The notes: generated by a model not told the origin, from the sequence alone. 64,000 nt of DNA from Variovorax paradoxus (GCF_009498455.1 NZ_CP045644.1:2793001-2857000), one strand, 5' to 3'. Counted from the first letter of the stretch, positions 44,500-54,526 are shown. Made by a program: numbers and translations.

Positions 44500-46995
44500 A
44501 TGAATCGCATTGCGCCTCGCACCGGTCTGCCATCCAAGAAGAAGCGAACGTACGGGGCCTTGCGCCCATGGGTCATCGGCGGCGCATGGGCGCTGTCGGG
44601 CGCATTGGCCGCGCACGCGCAGACGCAGGCCCCGCCACAAGGTTTCGATGTGAGCGGCGGCGATCTCAAGACCGCACTCGACGCCTACATCGCGCAAGGC
44701 GGCGTGCAGCTGCTCTACAAGGTCGACGACGTGAAGGGCGTGGCCACGCGCGGCGTGAAGGGTGCGCTCTCGCCGCAGGACGCGCTGGCGCAGCTGCTCG
44801 AAGGCACGCCGCTGCGCACGCGCCGCGGTGACGACGGCGCCATCGTGATCTACACGGCCGCTGCGGCAGCGAAGCCGGTGGCCGACGAAGCACCGCAGTC
44901 GCTCGACAGCGTCACCATCACCGCCACGCGCCGCCGCGAGCCGGTGCGCGAGATCCCGATGCAGGTCAACGTGATGAAGGCAGAGGCGCTGCAACGCGCC
45001 GGCGCGAAAAACCTGGCCGACTACGTGGCCGAGCAACCGGGCGTGAACCTCACCAGCAGCGGCACCGTGGGCGGCACGCTCACCATGCGCGGGCTGACCA
45101 TGGGCCCGGTGCAGGGCATCGCGACCGTGGGCGTGTACGTGGACGACGTGGCCACCGGCCTGAGCTCGGCCGGTGCCAACGGCGGCAACACGCCGCTGGA
45201 CATGGGCATGCTCGACCTGAGCCACATCGAAGTGCTGCGCGGCCCGCAGGGCACGCTGTACGGCGCCGGCGCCATGAGCGGCGTGCTCAAGTACGTGACC
45301 AACCAGCCCGACACCATGGAGTTCGCGGGCTCGGTGCGGCTGGGCACCTCGTGGACGCAGGGCGGCGGCCCGGGCTTCACGACCGGCGCCGTGCTCAACG
45401 TGCCGCTCAAGGAAGACGTGGCGGCCATCCGCTTCGCCGCCTTCACCGACCAGGTCGGCGGCAGCTACGACGCCACAGGCCTGGCGCGCGGCCGCAACTA
45501 CGACCGCGGCCACACCGACGGCGGCCGCGTCTCGCTGCTGCTCACGCCCACGCGCGAACTCACGGTGCGCCTCACGGGCACCGTGCAGGACGTGCATCGC
45601 AAGGGCCTGGGCTTCGAAGAGATGGACAAGCGCACGCTGCGCCCCTGGAGCCGGGAGCGCACGCGCCAGATGTCGGCCAATGAGTCGTACAGCAACCTCA
45701 CGCAGCTGTTCGGCCTGGACGTGGAGTACGACTTCGGCTGGGCCCGCCTGAACTCGATCACCTCCGCGCAGGACGTGAAGATCAACACCACCGTCGACGT
45801 CACCGGCCTGTATGGGCCGATGCTGAGCGCGCTGCGCTTGCCGGTGGCCTCGGTGCCGCTCAACAGTGCCGTGGAGCAGCACCGCGTCAGCCAGGAGTTC
45901 CGCCTGACCTCGCGCTCGGGCACCACCATCGAGTGGCTGGCGGGCCTGTACCTGAACCGCGAGCGCGGCAGCAACAACGGCGGCATAGACGCCAACCTGA
46001 TCGGGGGGCGCAGCCTCGGCCTGTTGACGTCGACGCAGTCCTCGCGCTACCGCGAAGAGGCGCTCTACGGCGACGTCACATGGAACGTGACGCCCAGGTT
46101 CTCGCTCACCGGCGGCCTGCGCCTGGCGCGCAACAACCAGGCGTACACCAGCCGCCAGACCGGCCAGCTGGTCGGTGCGGCCGGCGCCAGTGCCGCCGGC
46201 ACTTCGTCGGAAAGCCCGACCACCTACCTGGCCGCCGCCAAGTACACGCTGTCGGACACGAGCACCATGTATTTCCGCGCGGCCAGCGGTTATCGCCCCG
46301 GCGGTCCCAACGTGCTGAAGCCCGACACCGACCGCCGCGTCGTGCAGCCGTCGTACAACTCCGACTCGCTGTGGAGCTACGAGCTGGGCTACAAGGCCGA
46401 CCTGCTCGACCGCACGCTGTCGCTGGAAGCGGCGCTGTACGACATCGAATGGAGCGGCGTTCAGCAGCCCACGCGCAACGGTGCCTTCACTTTCATCACC
46501 AACGCGGGTGCGGCCCGTATCAAGGGCAGCGAGCTCACGCTCAACTGGAAGCCCAGCAAGGAATGGCGTTTCACCGCCAACGCCGCCGCCATCGATGCGC
46601 GCCTGACCGAGGACGCCAAGGGCATCGGCGCCAAGGCCGGCACGCGCCTGCCGCACACGCCGCGCTTTGCCACCACGCTGGGCGTGACGCGCAACTTCAG
46701 CCTGGCCGACCACCCGGCCTATGTCGGCATCAGCGCGCGCTACACAGGCAAGCGTGACGCGGGCTACCGCGGCAGCGCGGCCCTGCCGAGCATCACCATG
46801 CCGGCCTACACGCTGGTCGACCTGCAGGCGGGCATCGACTTCAAGACCTTCAGCGTCTCGGCCTACGTGCGCAACCTGACGAACAAGCGCGGCATCGTGT
46901 CGATCGAAACCGGACTCAACGCGAACCCGAACCTGGTGACTGCGGCGCTCGTGCCGGCGCGCACCATCGGCGTGAACGTCAACGTTCCGTTCTGA
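44500..46995 (+). CDS. TonB-dependent receptor with STN signalling domain
   Basis: An 831-residue outer-membrane transducer. A long signal region (WVIGGAWALSGALAAHAQ) is followed by an STN domain (about 49-125), a TonB-box-like DSVTITATRR, a plug (IPMQVNVMKAEALQRAGAKNLADYVAEQPGVNL...LRGPQGTLYGAGAMSGVLKYVTNQP) and a 22-strand-type barrel ending VGVNVNVPF-like (RTIGVNVNVPF). It imports a ligand with TonB energy and signals ligand presence to FecR. The barrel resembles general TonB receptors more than siderophore-specific ones, so the ligand is open. GGAG precedes ATG 44500. The MFS transporter gene begins two bases after its coding region. Confidence 0.93.
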   Translation: MNRIAPRTGLPSKKKRTYGALRPWVIGGAWALSGALAAHAQTQAPPQGFDVSGGDLKTALDAYIAQGGVQLLYKVDDVKGVATRGVKGALSPQDALAQLLEGTPLRTRRGDDGAIVIYTAAAAAKPVADEAPQSLDSVTITATRRREPVREIPMQVNVMKAEALQRAGAKNLADYVAEQPGVNLTSSGTVGGTLTMRGLTMGPVQGIATVGVYVDDVATGLSSAGANGGNTPLDMGMLDLSHIEVLRGPQGTLYGAGAMSGVLKYVTNQPDTMEFAGSVRLGTSWTQGGGPGFTTGAVLNVPLKEDVAAIRFAAFTDQVGGSYDATGLARGRNYDRGHTDGGRVSLLLTPTRELTVRLTGTVQDVHRKGLGFEEMDKRTLRPWSRERTRQMSANESYSNLTQLFGLDVEYDFGWARLNSITSAQDVKINTTVDVTGLYGPMLSALRLPVASVPLNSAVEQHRVSQEFRLTSRSGTTIEWLAGLYLNRERGSNNGGIDANLIGGRSLGLLTSTQSSRYREEALYGDVTWNVTPRFSLTGGLRLARNNQAYTSRQTGQLVGAAGASAAGTSSESPTTYLAAAKYTLSDTSTMYFRAASGYRPGGPNVLKPDTDRRVVQPSYNSDSLWSYELGYKADLLDRTLSLEAALYDIEWSGVQQPTRNGAFTFITNAGAARIKGSELTLNWKPSKEWRFTANAAAIDARLTEDAKGIGAKAGTRLPHTPRFATTLGVTRNFSLADHPAYVGISARYTGKRDAGYRGSAALPSITMPAYTLVDLQAGIDFKTFSVSAYVRNLTNKRGIVSIETGLNANPNLVTAALVPARTIGVNVNVPF

Positions 46996-46996
46996 C

Positions 46997-48382
46997 ATGT
47001 CGGGCCTCCCACCGTTCGCGGCACCGATGCCGCTGGATGCGGCCGCCCCTGCGGCCCTGGAAACGACCCGCAAGGCGCCCACCAGCGCCTGGTATGCGCT
47101 GGTGGTGCTCATCATCGCGACGGTGCTGGGCTCGATCGACAAGGTCATCCTCACGCTGCTGACGGAGCCGATCCGCCAGACGCTGTCGCTGTCCGACACG
47201 CAGCTCGGGCTGCTGCAGGGCGCGGGCATCGTGCTGTTCACCGGCATCGCCACCTTGCCGCTGGGCTGGCTCAGCGACCGCTACGACCGGCGCGTGGTGC
47301 TCGCGGCCTGCGTGGTGCTGTGGAGCGCGGCCACCGCCATGCGCGGCACGGCCATGGACTACGGCGTGCTGTTCGTCGCCTCCGTCGGCCTGGGCGTGGG
47401 CGAGGCGGGCCTCACGCCCATCACCAACAGCATGATCCCCGACCTGTTCCCGCGCGCGCAGCGGGTGCTGGCGAATGCGGTGTTCGCGCTGTCGGCCATC
47501 TTCGGCAGTGCGCTCGGCGCGCTGCTGGGCGGCACCATCGTGCACCTCACCGACGACCTGCGGCCCTGGCTGCCCGTCGCGATGCAGCAGCTCGAAGCCT
47601 GGCGCCTGACCTTTTTCGTGCTGGCCTCCGCCGGCATTCCGGTGACGTTGCTCGTGCTGTCGATCCGGCGCACGCCGCGCGAAGGCTCGCAGGCCGCGAA
47701 GCCCGGGGCACCGGCCGCCGAAACCTCGGGCGCCACGACGCTGCGCGAGCACCTGCGCTTGCACTGGCGCACCTTCGCGGGCCTGGTGGTCGGTGTGGGC
47801 CTCACCAGCGTCGGCCTGAGCTCGCTGGGCACCTGGCTGCCGATCGTCACGGCGCGCACCTACGGCGTCACGCCGGTGCAGATGGGGCAGGGCATGGGCC
47901 TCGCATTCCTCTGCGGCACGGTGGCCGGCGGCCTGCTGGGCGTGGGCGCCATGCGCTACGCGCAGCCGCGCATGGGACCGGCCGCGGCGCTGCGCCTGAT
48001 CATGCTGGGCAACCTCACGGCCGCGCTGCTGTCGACGCTGCTGCTGTTCACGAGCTCGGCCAACCACAACTTCGCGCTGCTGGGACTCCTGGTGGTGCCG
48101 CTCATCGGCAGCGCGGTGCTGCTGCCCAACGTGCTGCAGGACGCAGCGCCGCCGCACCTGCGCGCCCGCACCATCGCGATGCTCACGCTGGCCAGCCTGC
48201 CCTTCGGCGTGGTGGGGCCGCTGATGGTCGGCATGTTGTCGGACGCCCTCAAGTCCATGCCCAACGGGTTGGCGGTGTCCATCGTCGCGACCACGCTGGT
48301 CGGCGGCTGCCTGGGCGCCATGGTGCTGCGCGCCACCGAAGGCCCGTTCGTGCGCCTGATGCGCGAGGCGAAGCCGAACTGA
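46997..48382 (+). CDS. MFS transporter of the TonB-import locus
   Basis: A 461-residue permease with about 12 membrane helices. MFS loop motif A is visible as GWLSDRYDRRVV. The region SIDKVILTLLTEPIRQTLSLSDTQLGLLQGAGIVLFTGIATLP and GEAGLTPITNSMIPDLFPRAQRVLANAVFALSAIFGSALGALLGG resemble Spinster-like MFS carriers. It presumably moves the imported molecule or its fragments across the inner membrane. It starts one base after the receptor stop, which implies translational coupling. Confidence 0.9.
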   Translation: MSGLPPFAAPMPLDAAAPAALETTRKAPTSAWYALVVLIIATVLGSIDKVILTLLTEPIRQTLSLSDTQLGLLQGAGIVLFTGIATLPLGWLSDRYDRRVVLAACVVLWSAATAMRGTAMDYGVLFVASVGLGVGEAGLTPITNSMIPDLFPRAQRVLANAVFALSAIFGSALGALLGGTIVHLTDDLRPWLPVAMQQLEAWRLTFFVLASAGIPVTLLVLSIRRTPREGSQAAKPGAPAAETSGATTLREHLRLHWRTFAGLVVGVGLTSVGLSSLGTWLPIVTARTYGVTPVQMGQGMGLAFLCGTVAGGLLGVGAMRYAQPRMGPAAALRLIMLGNLTAALLSTLLLFTSSANHNFALLGLLVVPLIGSAVLLPNVLQDAAPPHLRARTIAMLTLASLPFGVVGPLMVGMLSDALKSMPNGLAVSIVATTLVGGCLGAMVLRATEGPFVRLMREAKPN

Positions 48383-48434
48383 GCCTTCTGCGCCGACATC
48401 CGCTCCCCCCAAATTCATCGTTCGTTGTTCCCCC

Positions 48435-50108
48435 ATGTCACAACCCCAAGCTTTAGCCTCTCTTCCTGACACCGCGTCCGCACTGGCCGCCATCGATGCG
48501 CTGGTGGCGCCCCTGAACCGCAGCGACGCGCCCGGCCTGGTGCTGGGCATCGCACAGCATGGCCGCCTGCTGTACCGCCGCGCCGTCGGCATGGCCAGCC
48601 TGGAGATGGGCGTCGCGCTCACGCCGACCACGCGCATGCGCATCGCCTCCACCAGCAAGCATTTCACGGCCATGGCCGTGCTGCTGCTGGCCGAAGACGG
48701 CCTGCTGAGCGTGGAAGACCCGGTGCAGAAATACCTGCCCGAGCTGCCGCAACTGAGCGCCAACGGCCCCACGCTGCGCCACCTGCTCACGCACACCAGC
48801 GGCTGGCGCGGCCACGACGAGCTGTGGGCCATTGCGCACGGCCTCACGTTCACCTTGCCCGGCCCGGGCCTGCCGGCCATGGCGCGCCAGAGCGAGCTCA
48901 ACTTCGAGCCCGGCACGCACATGGTCTACAGCAACGGCGGCTACTTCCTGCTGGCGAAGATCGTCGAGCGCGTGAGCGGCCAGAGCTTCAACGACTTTCT
49001 CAAGGCGCGCATCTTCGGCCCGCTGGGCATGGCCGACACCTCGTCGGTGCAGACCGACCTCGACGTGGTACCGCACATGGCCGGCCTGTACATGCCTGCG
49101 CCCGGAGGCGGCTGGCGCCGCGGCATGTACCCGTGCGAACTCGACGGCGGCGGCTCGCTGGTGTCGACGGCGGACGACATGCTGCGCTGGCTTGAACACA
49201 TGCACGGCAGCGAAAAGATCGTGGGCAGCGCGAAGAGCTGGGCCCTGCTGTCGGAGCCCACCACGCTGTCGTCGGGCTCGAAGGTGACCTACGGCTTCGG
49301 CCTGGCGCGCCACCCGTACCGCGGCGTCGAGATCGTCCACCACGCGGGCGCCGTGCTCGGTGCGCAGTCGCAGATGATCAGCGTGCCCAGCCACGGGCTG
49401 CACATCATCGCCATGGTGAACGGCGCGCCCGTGTCGCCGGCGTCGCTGGCGCTCCGGGTGATCGAGCTGCTGCTGGGCGACGCGCTCGCGCCGCCCGAAG
49501 TGCGGCCCCTGGCCAGCGACTTCCCCGCGCTCGTTGGCCAGCGCTACCACGCACCGTCCACGGGCAGCCTGGTGGGCTTCGCGGAGGTCGGCGGCAAGCT
49601 GGGCATGTCGTGGCAGGCCAGCGGCGCGCAGCCGCTGCACCAGGGCGAGGGCAAGTTCTGGCTGGGCCTGCAGGACATTCCGGTGAACGACCTCGTGATC
49701 GACGCGGGCGACATCGACCCGCAACGCGCACCCGATGCGCTGGTGCTGCACGAAGGCGGCCAGCCGCGCCGCTTCGAGCGCCTGCCCGAGACCGCACCCG
49801 ATGCCGCGTCGCTGGCCGACCAACTGTGCGGCGACTACACCAGCCCCGACCTCGACGCCACCGCGCAGATGGCGCTGGTCGACGGCAAGTTGCTGCTCAC
49901 GGTGCAGGGCCGCCACGGCCAGCACGTGTGCGCACTGACGCCGTTGTCGGCCGACGTGATGGTGCTGGCCTCGGCCGATCCGGTGCTGGCGCAGCTGGGC
50001 AAATCGATCCTCAACGTGGAGCGCAAGGCCGGCCGTGTCGTGGGACTGCGGCTGGACACCATGCGCACCCGCAACATCCATCTCGCCCGCCAGGAGCCCC
50101 GCGCATGA
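48435..50108 (+). CDS. serine hydrolase, beta-lactamase/D-aminopeptidase (S12) family
   Basis: A 557-residue protein. The N-terminal 350 residues are a class C beta-lactamase/S12 fold: SxxK as Ser72-T-S-Lys75, YxN as YSNGGYFLLAKIVE and HxG as VHHAGAVLG. Two lipocalin-like C-terminal domains follow (VGQRYHAPSTGSLVGFAEVGG... and LCGDYTSPDLDATAQMALVDG...), an arrangement like D-aminopeptidase of Ochrobactrum. No signal peptide is evident, so it is probably cytoplasmic. It likely cleaves a peptide or amide bond next to a D-residue; in microcystin degraders a relative (MlrB) opens linear peptides. Its stop overlaps the next start (ATGA). Confidence 0.87.
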   Translation: MSQPQALASLPDTASALAAIDALVAPLNRSDAPGLVLGIAQHGRLLYRRAVGMASLEMGVALTPTTRMRIASTSKHFTAMAVLLLAEDGLLSVEDPVQKYLPELPQLSANGPTLRHLLTHTSGWRGHDELWAIAHGLTFTLPGPGLPAMARQSELNFEPGTHMVYSNGGYFLLAKIVERVSGQSFNDFLKARIFGPLGMADTSSVQTDLDVVPHMAGLYMPAPGGGWRRGMYPCELDGGGSLVSTADDMLRWLEHMHGSEKIVGSAKSWALLSEPTTLSSGSKVTYGFGLARHPYRGVEIVHHAGAVLGAQSQMISVPSHGLHIIAMVNGAPVSPASLALRVIELLLGDALAPPEVRPLASDFPALVGQRYHAPSTGSLVGFAEVGGKLGMSWQASGAQPLHQGEGKFWLGLQDIPVNDLVIDAGDIDPQRAPDALVLHEGGQPRRFERLPETAPDAASLADQLCGDYTSPDLDATAQMALVDGKLLLTVQGRHGQHVCALTPLSADVMVLASADPVLAQLGKSILNVERKAGRVVGLRLDTMRTRNIHLARQEPRA

Positions 50109-52471
50109 AGTTCTTCACCACCCTGTTCGCCACCGAGACCAACACCTTTGTCTCGGCCCCCACCGGCCTGGGCAGCTACGAGGAATACGGCATCTTCCGC
50201 GGCGACGCCAGCACGCGCGATGCGGCCGGCTACGGCATGTACGCGGTCGAGGTGCGCAAGCAACTGGCTGCCGAGGGCCATGAAACGGTCGAGAGCCTGC
50301 TGGCCTTTGCGCAGCCGCTCGGTCGCACCGTGCGCAGCGTGTACGAGCGCCTGCGCGACGAAATTCTGGACGACCTGCGCAAGGCCGGCCCGGTCGACGG
50401 CGTGATCCTCGTGCTGCACGGCGCGATGGTGGCCGACGGCTATGACGACTGCGAAGGCGACGTGATCTCGCGCGTGCGCGACATCGTCGGCCCCAACGTG
50501 CCCATCGGCGTCTCGCTCGACCTGCACTGCCACCTCACGCAGAAGATGCTGGACGCGGCCGACACGATCATTTGCTACAAGGAATATCCGCACACCGACG
50601 CGTTCGATCGCCTGCGCGAGCTGATCCGCATCGTGGTCGACACCGCGCAGGGCCGCGTGCGGCCCGTGACGGCCGTGCACGACTGCCGCATGGTCGGCAA
50701 GTGGCACACCACGCGCGAACCGATGGCCGGCTTCGTGCGCCGCATGCAGGCCGCCGAACAACTGCCGGGCGTGCTCTCGGTGTCGCTGGGCCATGGCTTC
50801 CCGTGGGCCGACGTGCCCGAGTCGGGCGCCAAGATGTGGGTCGTGACCGACAACGACCCGGCGCTGGCCGCCAGGCTCGCCGAAGAACTGGGCCGCGCCT
50901 TCTGGGACCTGCGCCACGAAACCGGCGTGCCCTCGCTCTCGATCGAGGAGACGCTCGCCCGCGCCATGGCCGTGCCCGACGGCCCCGTGGTCATTGCCGA
51001 CACCGCCGACAACGCCGGCGGCGGTGCCACCAGCGACAGCACCTTCATGCTGCGCGCCGTGCTCGATCGCGGCATCGGCGACGTCGCCTTCGGCGGCGTG
51101 TGGGACCTGGGCGCGGTGCAGCTGTGCCGCGACGCCGGCGAGGGCGCGAGCTTCGAGCTGCGCCTGGGCGGCAAGTGCGGACCGGCCTCGGGCGACCCGA
51201 TCGACCTGCACGTGACCGTCAAGCGCGTGGTGGAAGCGCACTCGCAGGGCGGCCTCTCGGGCGTGCGAACGCCCATGGGCCCATGCGTGTGGGTGCAGGC
51301 AGCCGACGGCGTGGACATCGTGCTCATCAGCAAGCGCAACCAGGTCATCGGCGCCGACCTGTTCACGGGCCTGGGCATCGACCTGACCGCCAAGAAGCTG
51401 GTCATCGTGAAGTCGGCGCAGCACTTCCATGCGGAGTTCGGCCCGCTCGCCAAGTCGGTGCTGTATGTGTCGACGCCGGCCTCGTTGAGCACCGACTTCG
51501 CCAACCTGCCGTACCGCGTGCGCGACCTCGACTACTGGCCGCGCGTGGAACAGCCCGGCCGCCCGTACCACATGGCCGCGCCCGGCGAGCTCTACACCAT
51601 CGACGGCCTGCGCATGCATCTGCAGCGCAGCGGGCCCGTGCCGGCCAGCGTCGCGCAGCCCACGCTCGTGATCGAAGCCGGCGGCGGCTGCGCCTCGCCG
51701 ACCTACGCGCGGCTGCAGCAGGCGCTCGCGGCGAAGCACCCGGTCGTCAGCTACGACCGCGCCGGCATGGGCTGGAGCGAGGCCGACGACGCGCCCTTCG
51801 ACGGCGAGCGCAACGCGCACCGCCTGCATGCGCTGCTCGAAGCCGCCGGCGTGACGGGCCCGATCGTGCTCGTCGGCCATTCGCTCGGCGGCCTGCTGAA
51901 CCGGGTCTACGCGGGCCTGTATCCGCAGCAGGTGGCCGGTGTGGTGATGCTTGACGCCAGCCATCCCAACCAGTTCACGATGTACGACGCGCCGCCCGAA
52001 GCGCAGTTCGCCGCCGAGCGCGAGAAGCGCGCGAACTTCCAGGCCGGCGGCCCGCCGCCGCCGGAGCAGGCGCCCATTGAGGCCCTGTTCGCCGACATGC
52101 CGCAGGTGCTGCGCCAGATGAAGGCGACCTACACGCCCGAAGCGCTCGACGCCATGCTGGCCGAAGTGCGCGGCCTGCCGCACGTCGCGCGTCAGGCCGC
52201 TGCCTCGCCCGACTTCGGTGCGCGTCCGCTCGCCGTGCTGTGGGCGAAGCAGCAGCCGCTGCCGGCCGACGCCGACCCGGCGATCGCCGCGGTGCAGGCG
52301 CGCTGGCCCGCGTTCCAGGAGGCGCATGCGGCGCTGTCGACGCAACGTCGGCTGGCCTGCATCGAAGGCGCCGCGCACATGACGCTGGTGCTGCTGCCGC
52401 CGCTGGTGCAGCGCGTGGCCGAGGAAATCGACGGCGTGATGGCGCAGGTCGCATCCGGAACCGGCCGATGA
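50105..52471 (+). CDS. M81-family (MlrC-like) metallopeptidase fused to an alpha/beta hydrolase
   Basis: One uninterrupted 788-residue frame encodes two enzymes. Residues 1 to about 485 are an M81/MlrC-type metallopeptidase: FFTTLFATETNTFVSAPTG, VILVLHGAMVADGYDDCEGD, SLDLHCHLTQKM, CYKEYPHTDAFDR and IADTADNAGGGATSDSTFMLRA are its conserved blocks. From about residue 495 a complete alpha/beta hydrolase follows: HLQRSGPVPASVAQPTLVIEAGGG, SYDRAGMGWSE, nucleophile elbow GHSLGG with Ser593, and the late GAAHMTLV His. Normally these are separate proteins. Overlapping ATGA junctions on both sides argue against an artefact. A concerted two-step cleavage of an imported substrate is likely, but not shown. 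Confidence 0.87.
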   Translation: MKFFTTLFATETNTFVSAPTGLGSYEEYGIFRGDASTRDAAGYGMYAVEVRKQLAAEGHETVESLLAFAQPLGRTVRSVYERLRDEILDDLRKAGPVDGVILVLHGAMVADGYDDCEGDVISRVRDIVGPNVPIGVSLDLHCHLTQKMLDAADTIICYKEYPHTDAFDRLRELIRIVVDTAQGRVRPVTAVHDCRMVGKWHTTREPMAGFVRRMQAAEQLPGVLSVSLGHGFPWADVPESGAKMWVVTDNDPALAARLAEELGRAFWDLRHETGVPSLSIEETLARAMAVPDGPVVIADTADNAGGGATSDSTFMLRAVLDRGIGDVAFGGVWDLGAVQLCRDAGEGASFELRLGGKCGPASGDPIDLHVTVKRVVEAHSQGGLSGVRTPMGPCVWVQAADGVDIVLISKRNQVIGADLFTGLGIDLTAKKLVIVKSAQHFHAEFGPLAKSVLYVSTPASLSTDFANLPYRVRDLDYWPRVEQPGRPYHMAAPGELYTIDGLRMHLQRSGPVPASVAQPTLVIEAGGGCASPTYARLQQALAAKHPVVSYDRAGMGWSEADDAPFDGERNAHRLHALLEAAGVTGPIVLVGHSLGGLLNRVYAGLYPQQVAGVVMLDASHPNQFTMYDAPPEAQFAAEREKRANFQAGGPPPPEQAPIEALFADMPQVLRQMKATYTPEALDAMLAEVRGLPHVARQAAASPDFGARPLAVLWAKQQPLPADADPAIAAVQARWPAFQEAHAALSTQRRLACIEGAAHMTLVLLPPLVQRVAEEIDGVMAQVASGTGR

Positions 52472-53631
52472 CGCCGCTGGCCGAACTCACCACGCCCGCG
52501 CTGCTGCTCGACGTCGGGGTGCTCGAACGCAACTGCGAGGCGATGGCGCAGCGCGCGGCGCGCCACGGCGTGGCGCTGCGCCCGCACCTGAAGACCGCCA
52601 AGTCGGTGGAAGTGGCGCGCCGCGCCACACGCGGGCAGGCCGGCGGCCTCACGGTGTCGACCGTGGCCGAGGTCGCTTACTTCGCGCGCCAGGGCTTCAC
52701 CGACCTGACCTACGCCGTCGGCATCGACGCGAACAAGATCGAGGCGCTGCACGACATCCAGCGCGCGCACGGTGCGCGCGTGACGCTGCTGGCCGATTCC
52801 ATCGAGGCCGTGCAGGCCGCCGGTGCGCGCGCGCGAACGCTGGGCGCGAGCTTCCGCGTGCTGCTCGAGATCGACACGGGTGGCGGTCGCGGCGGCGTCG
52901 GCCCGCACGACGACGAGCTGCTCTCGCTGGCGCGCGAAGTGCAGCGCAGCGAATCGCTGCTGCTCGCCGGCGTGCTCACGCATGCGGGCCACAGCTACCA
53001 CGTGCAGGGCGGCACGGCGATCCGCGCCATCGCCGAAGCCGAGCGCGCCGGCGCCGTGCATGCGGCCGAGCGGCTGCGCGCGGCCGGCATGCCGGTCGAG
53101 GTGGTGAGCGTGGGCTCCACGCCCACGGCCGTGTGCGCGCAGACGCTCGAAGGCGTCACCGAGATGCGCCCCGGTGTCTACACCTTCTGCGACCTCGACC
53201 AGGTGGCGCGCGGCATCTGCGGCGTGGAAGACATCGCGCTGTCGGTGCTGGCCACCGTGATCGGCCACAACCCGCGCTCGCGCCGCGTGCTCATCGACGC
53301 GGGCGCGCTCGCGCTGTCGAAAGACCAGTCGGCGGCCGAGTTCCGCAGCGGCCTGGGCTTCGGGCTGGTGTGCCAGGTCGACGGCACCGTGCCGCTGCCC
53401 GGCCTGTGCGTGGCCGAGCTGCACCAGGAGCACGGCCTCATCGCCTGCGCGGGTGATGAAGAAGCAGAAGCCATGTTCCGCGCGCTGCCCGTCGGTGCCC
53501 GCGTGCGCGTGCTGCCGCACCACGCCTGCATGACGGCCGCGCCCTACGACCGCTACCACGTGGTCGAAGGCACGGGCAGCGGCGTGCAGGCGGTCTGGGA
53601 CAAGGCGCGCGGCTGGTACGCCGGCGCCTGA
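52468..53631 (+). CDS. D-threonine aldolase / D-serine dehydratase-like PLP enzyme
   Basis: A 387-residue fold-type III PLP enzyme (alanine racemase N-domain plus DSD1-like C-domain). TPALLLDVGVLERNCEAMAQ leads into RPHLKTAKS, where Lys42 is the expected Schiff-base lysine. VGSTPTA and YTFCDLDQ follow, and the metal-binding HHAC of this family is present as LPHHACMT near the C-terminus. It would cleave or deaminate a D-beta-hydroxy amino acid in the cytoplasm. Being translationally coupled to two peptidase-type enzymes, it supports catabolism of a D-residue-containing substrate. Confidence 0.88.
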   Translation: MTPLAELTTPALLLDVGVLERNCEAMAQRAARHGVALRPHLKTAKSVEVARRATRGQAGGLTVSTVAEVAYFARQGFTDLTYAVGIDANKIEALHDIQRAHGARVTLLADSIEAVQAAGARARTLGASFRVLLEIDTGGGRGGVGPHDDELLSLAREVQRSESLLLAGVLTHAGHSYHVQGGTAIRAIAEAERAGAVHAAERLRAAGMPVEVVSVGSTPTAVCAQTLEGVTEMRPGVYTFCDLDQVARGICGVEDIALSVLATVIGHNPRSRRVLIDAGALALSKDQSAAEFRSGLGFGLVCQVDGTVPLPGLCVAELHQEHGLIACAGDEEAEAMFRALPVGARVRVLPHHACMTAAPYDRYHVVEGTGSGVQAVWDKARGWYAGA

Positions 53632-53662
53632 AGCGAATCCATTTTTTTCGGAGAAGACAACG

Positions 53663-54526
53663 ATGACGAAGACATTCCTTGCACGGCTCGCAGCCGTCGC
53701 CGCGCCTTTCGTTCTGGCCTTCGGCCTGGGCAGCGCGCCGCAACTGGCGGGCGCCCAGACGCCGGCCGCACCGCAGGCCGCAGCGAGTGCTGCCGCCGCG
53801 CCGGCGCCCGTGGCGGTGCCCGAGAAGCCCGCCGCACCCGCTGCCGCACATGCCGCCACGGCCAAGGTCGACAACCCCTACGGCGTCGGCGCACTCTGGT
53901 CGCAGAGCGATGCCGTCGCCAAGGCCGTGCTCGCCATCCTGGCGATCATGTCGATGGGCAGCTGGTACGTGATCGTCACCAAGCTGCTCGAGCAGATGCG
54001 CATGGGCCGCCAGGCGCGCGCGGTCGACAACGAGTTCTGGAACGCGGGCACCGTGCAGGCCGGCACCTCGCGGCTGGCCGAGGGCAGCCCGTTCCGCTTC
54101 ATTGCCGACGCCGGCATGCAGGCCACGCAGAAGCACGACGGCCTGCGCGGCAAGGTCGACTTTGCCGACTTCGTCGATCTGTGCATCCACCGCGCCACCG
54201 AGCGCGTGCAGCGACGCCTGAGCAACGGCATGTCGCTGCTGGCCACCGTGGGTTCGACGGCGCCGTTCGTCGGCCTGTTCGGCACGGTCTGGGGCATCTA
54301 CCACGCGCTCACCGCCATCGGCGTGGCGGGGCAGGCATCGATCGACAAGGTGGCGGGCCCGGTGGGCGAGGCGCTCATCATGACCGCCATCGGCCTGGCC
54401 GTGGCCGTGCCTGCGGTGCTGGGTTACAACTGGCTCCTGCGCCGCAACATCACCGTGATGGACGACGTGCGCGAGTTCAGCGGCGAGCTGCACTCCGTGA
54501 TCCTGGCCGGCAGCGCCGCGGCCTGA
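53663..54526 (+). CDS. exbB: ExbB-type proton-channel subunit (MotA/TolQ/ExbB)
   Basis: A 287-residue protein with an N-terminal signal-like segment and an Ala/Pro-rich periplasmic stretch (about 25-70) before the ExbB core. The three membrane helices are AVLAILAIMSMGSWYVIVTKL, LLATVGSTAPFVGLFGTVWGIYHAL and ALIMTAIGLAVAVPAVLGYNWLL. With ExbD and TonB it uses the proton gradient to power outer-membrane receptors. It lies 31 bp after the PLP enzyme gene, so the energiser appears to be in the same transcription unit as the receptor's catabolic genes. Confidence 0.92.
   Translation: MTKTFLARLAAVAAPFVLAFGLGSAPQLAGAQTPAAPQAAASAAAAPAPVAVPEKPAAPAAAHAATAKVDNPYGVGALWSQSDAVAKAVLAILAIMSMGSWYVIVTKLLEQMRMGRQARAVDNEFWNAGTVQAGTSRLAEGSPFRFIADAGMQATQKHDGLRGKVDFADFVDLCIHRATERVQRRLSNGMSLLATVGSTAPFVGLFGTVWGIYHALTAIGVAGQASIDKVAGPVGEALIMTAIGLAVAVPAVLGYNWLLRRNITVMDDVREFSGELHSVILAGSAAA

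Noticed and set aside
54415..54435. GTAACC on the minus strand inside exbB
   Set aside because: No CGAA at the 16-base spacing and inside coding DNA; used as a negative control for the ECF motif.
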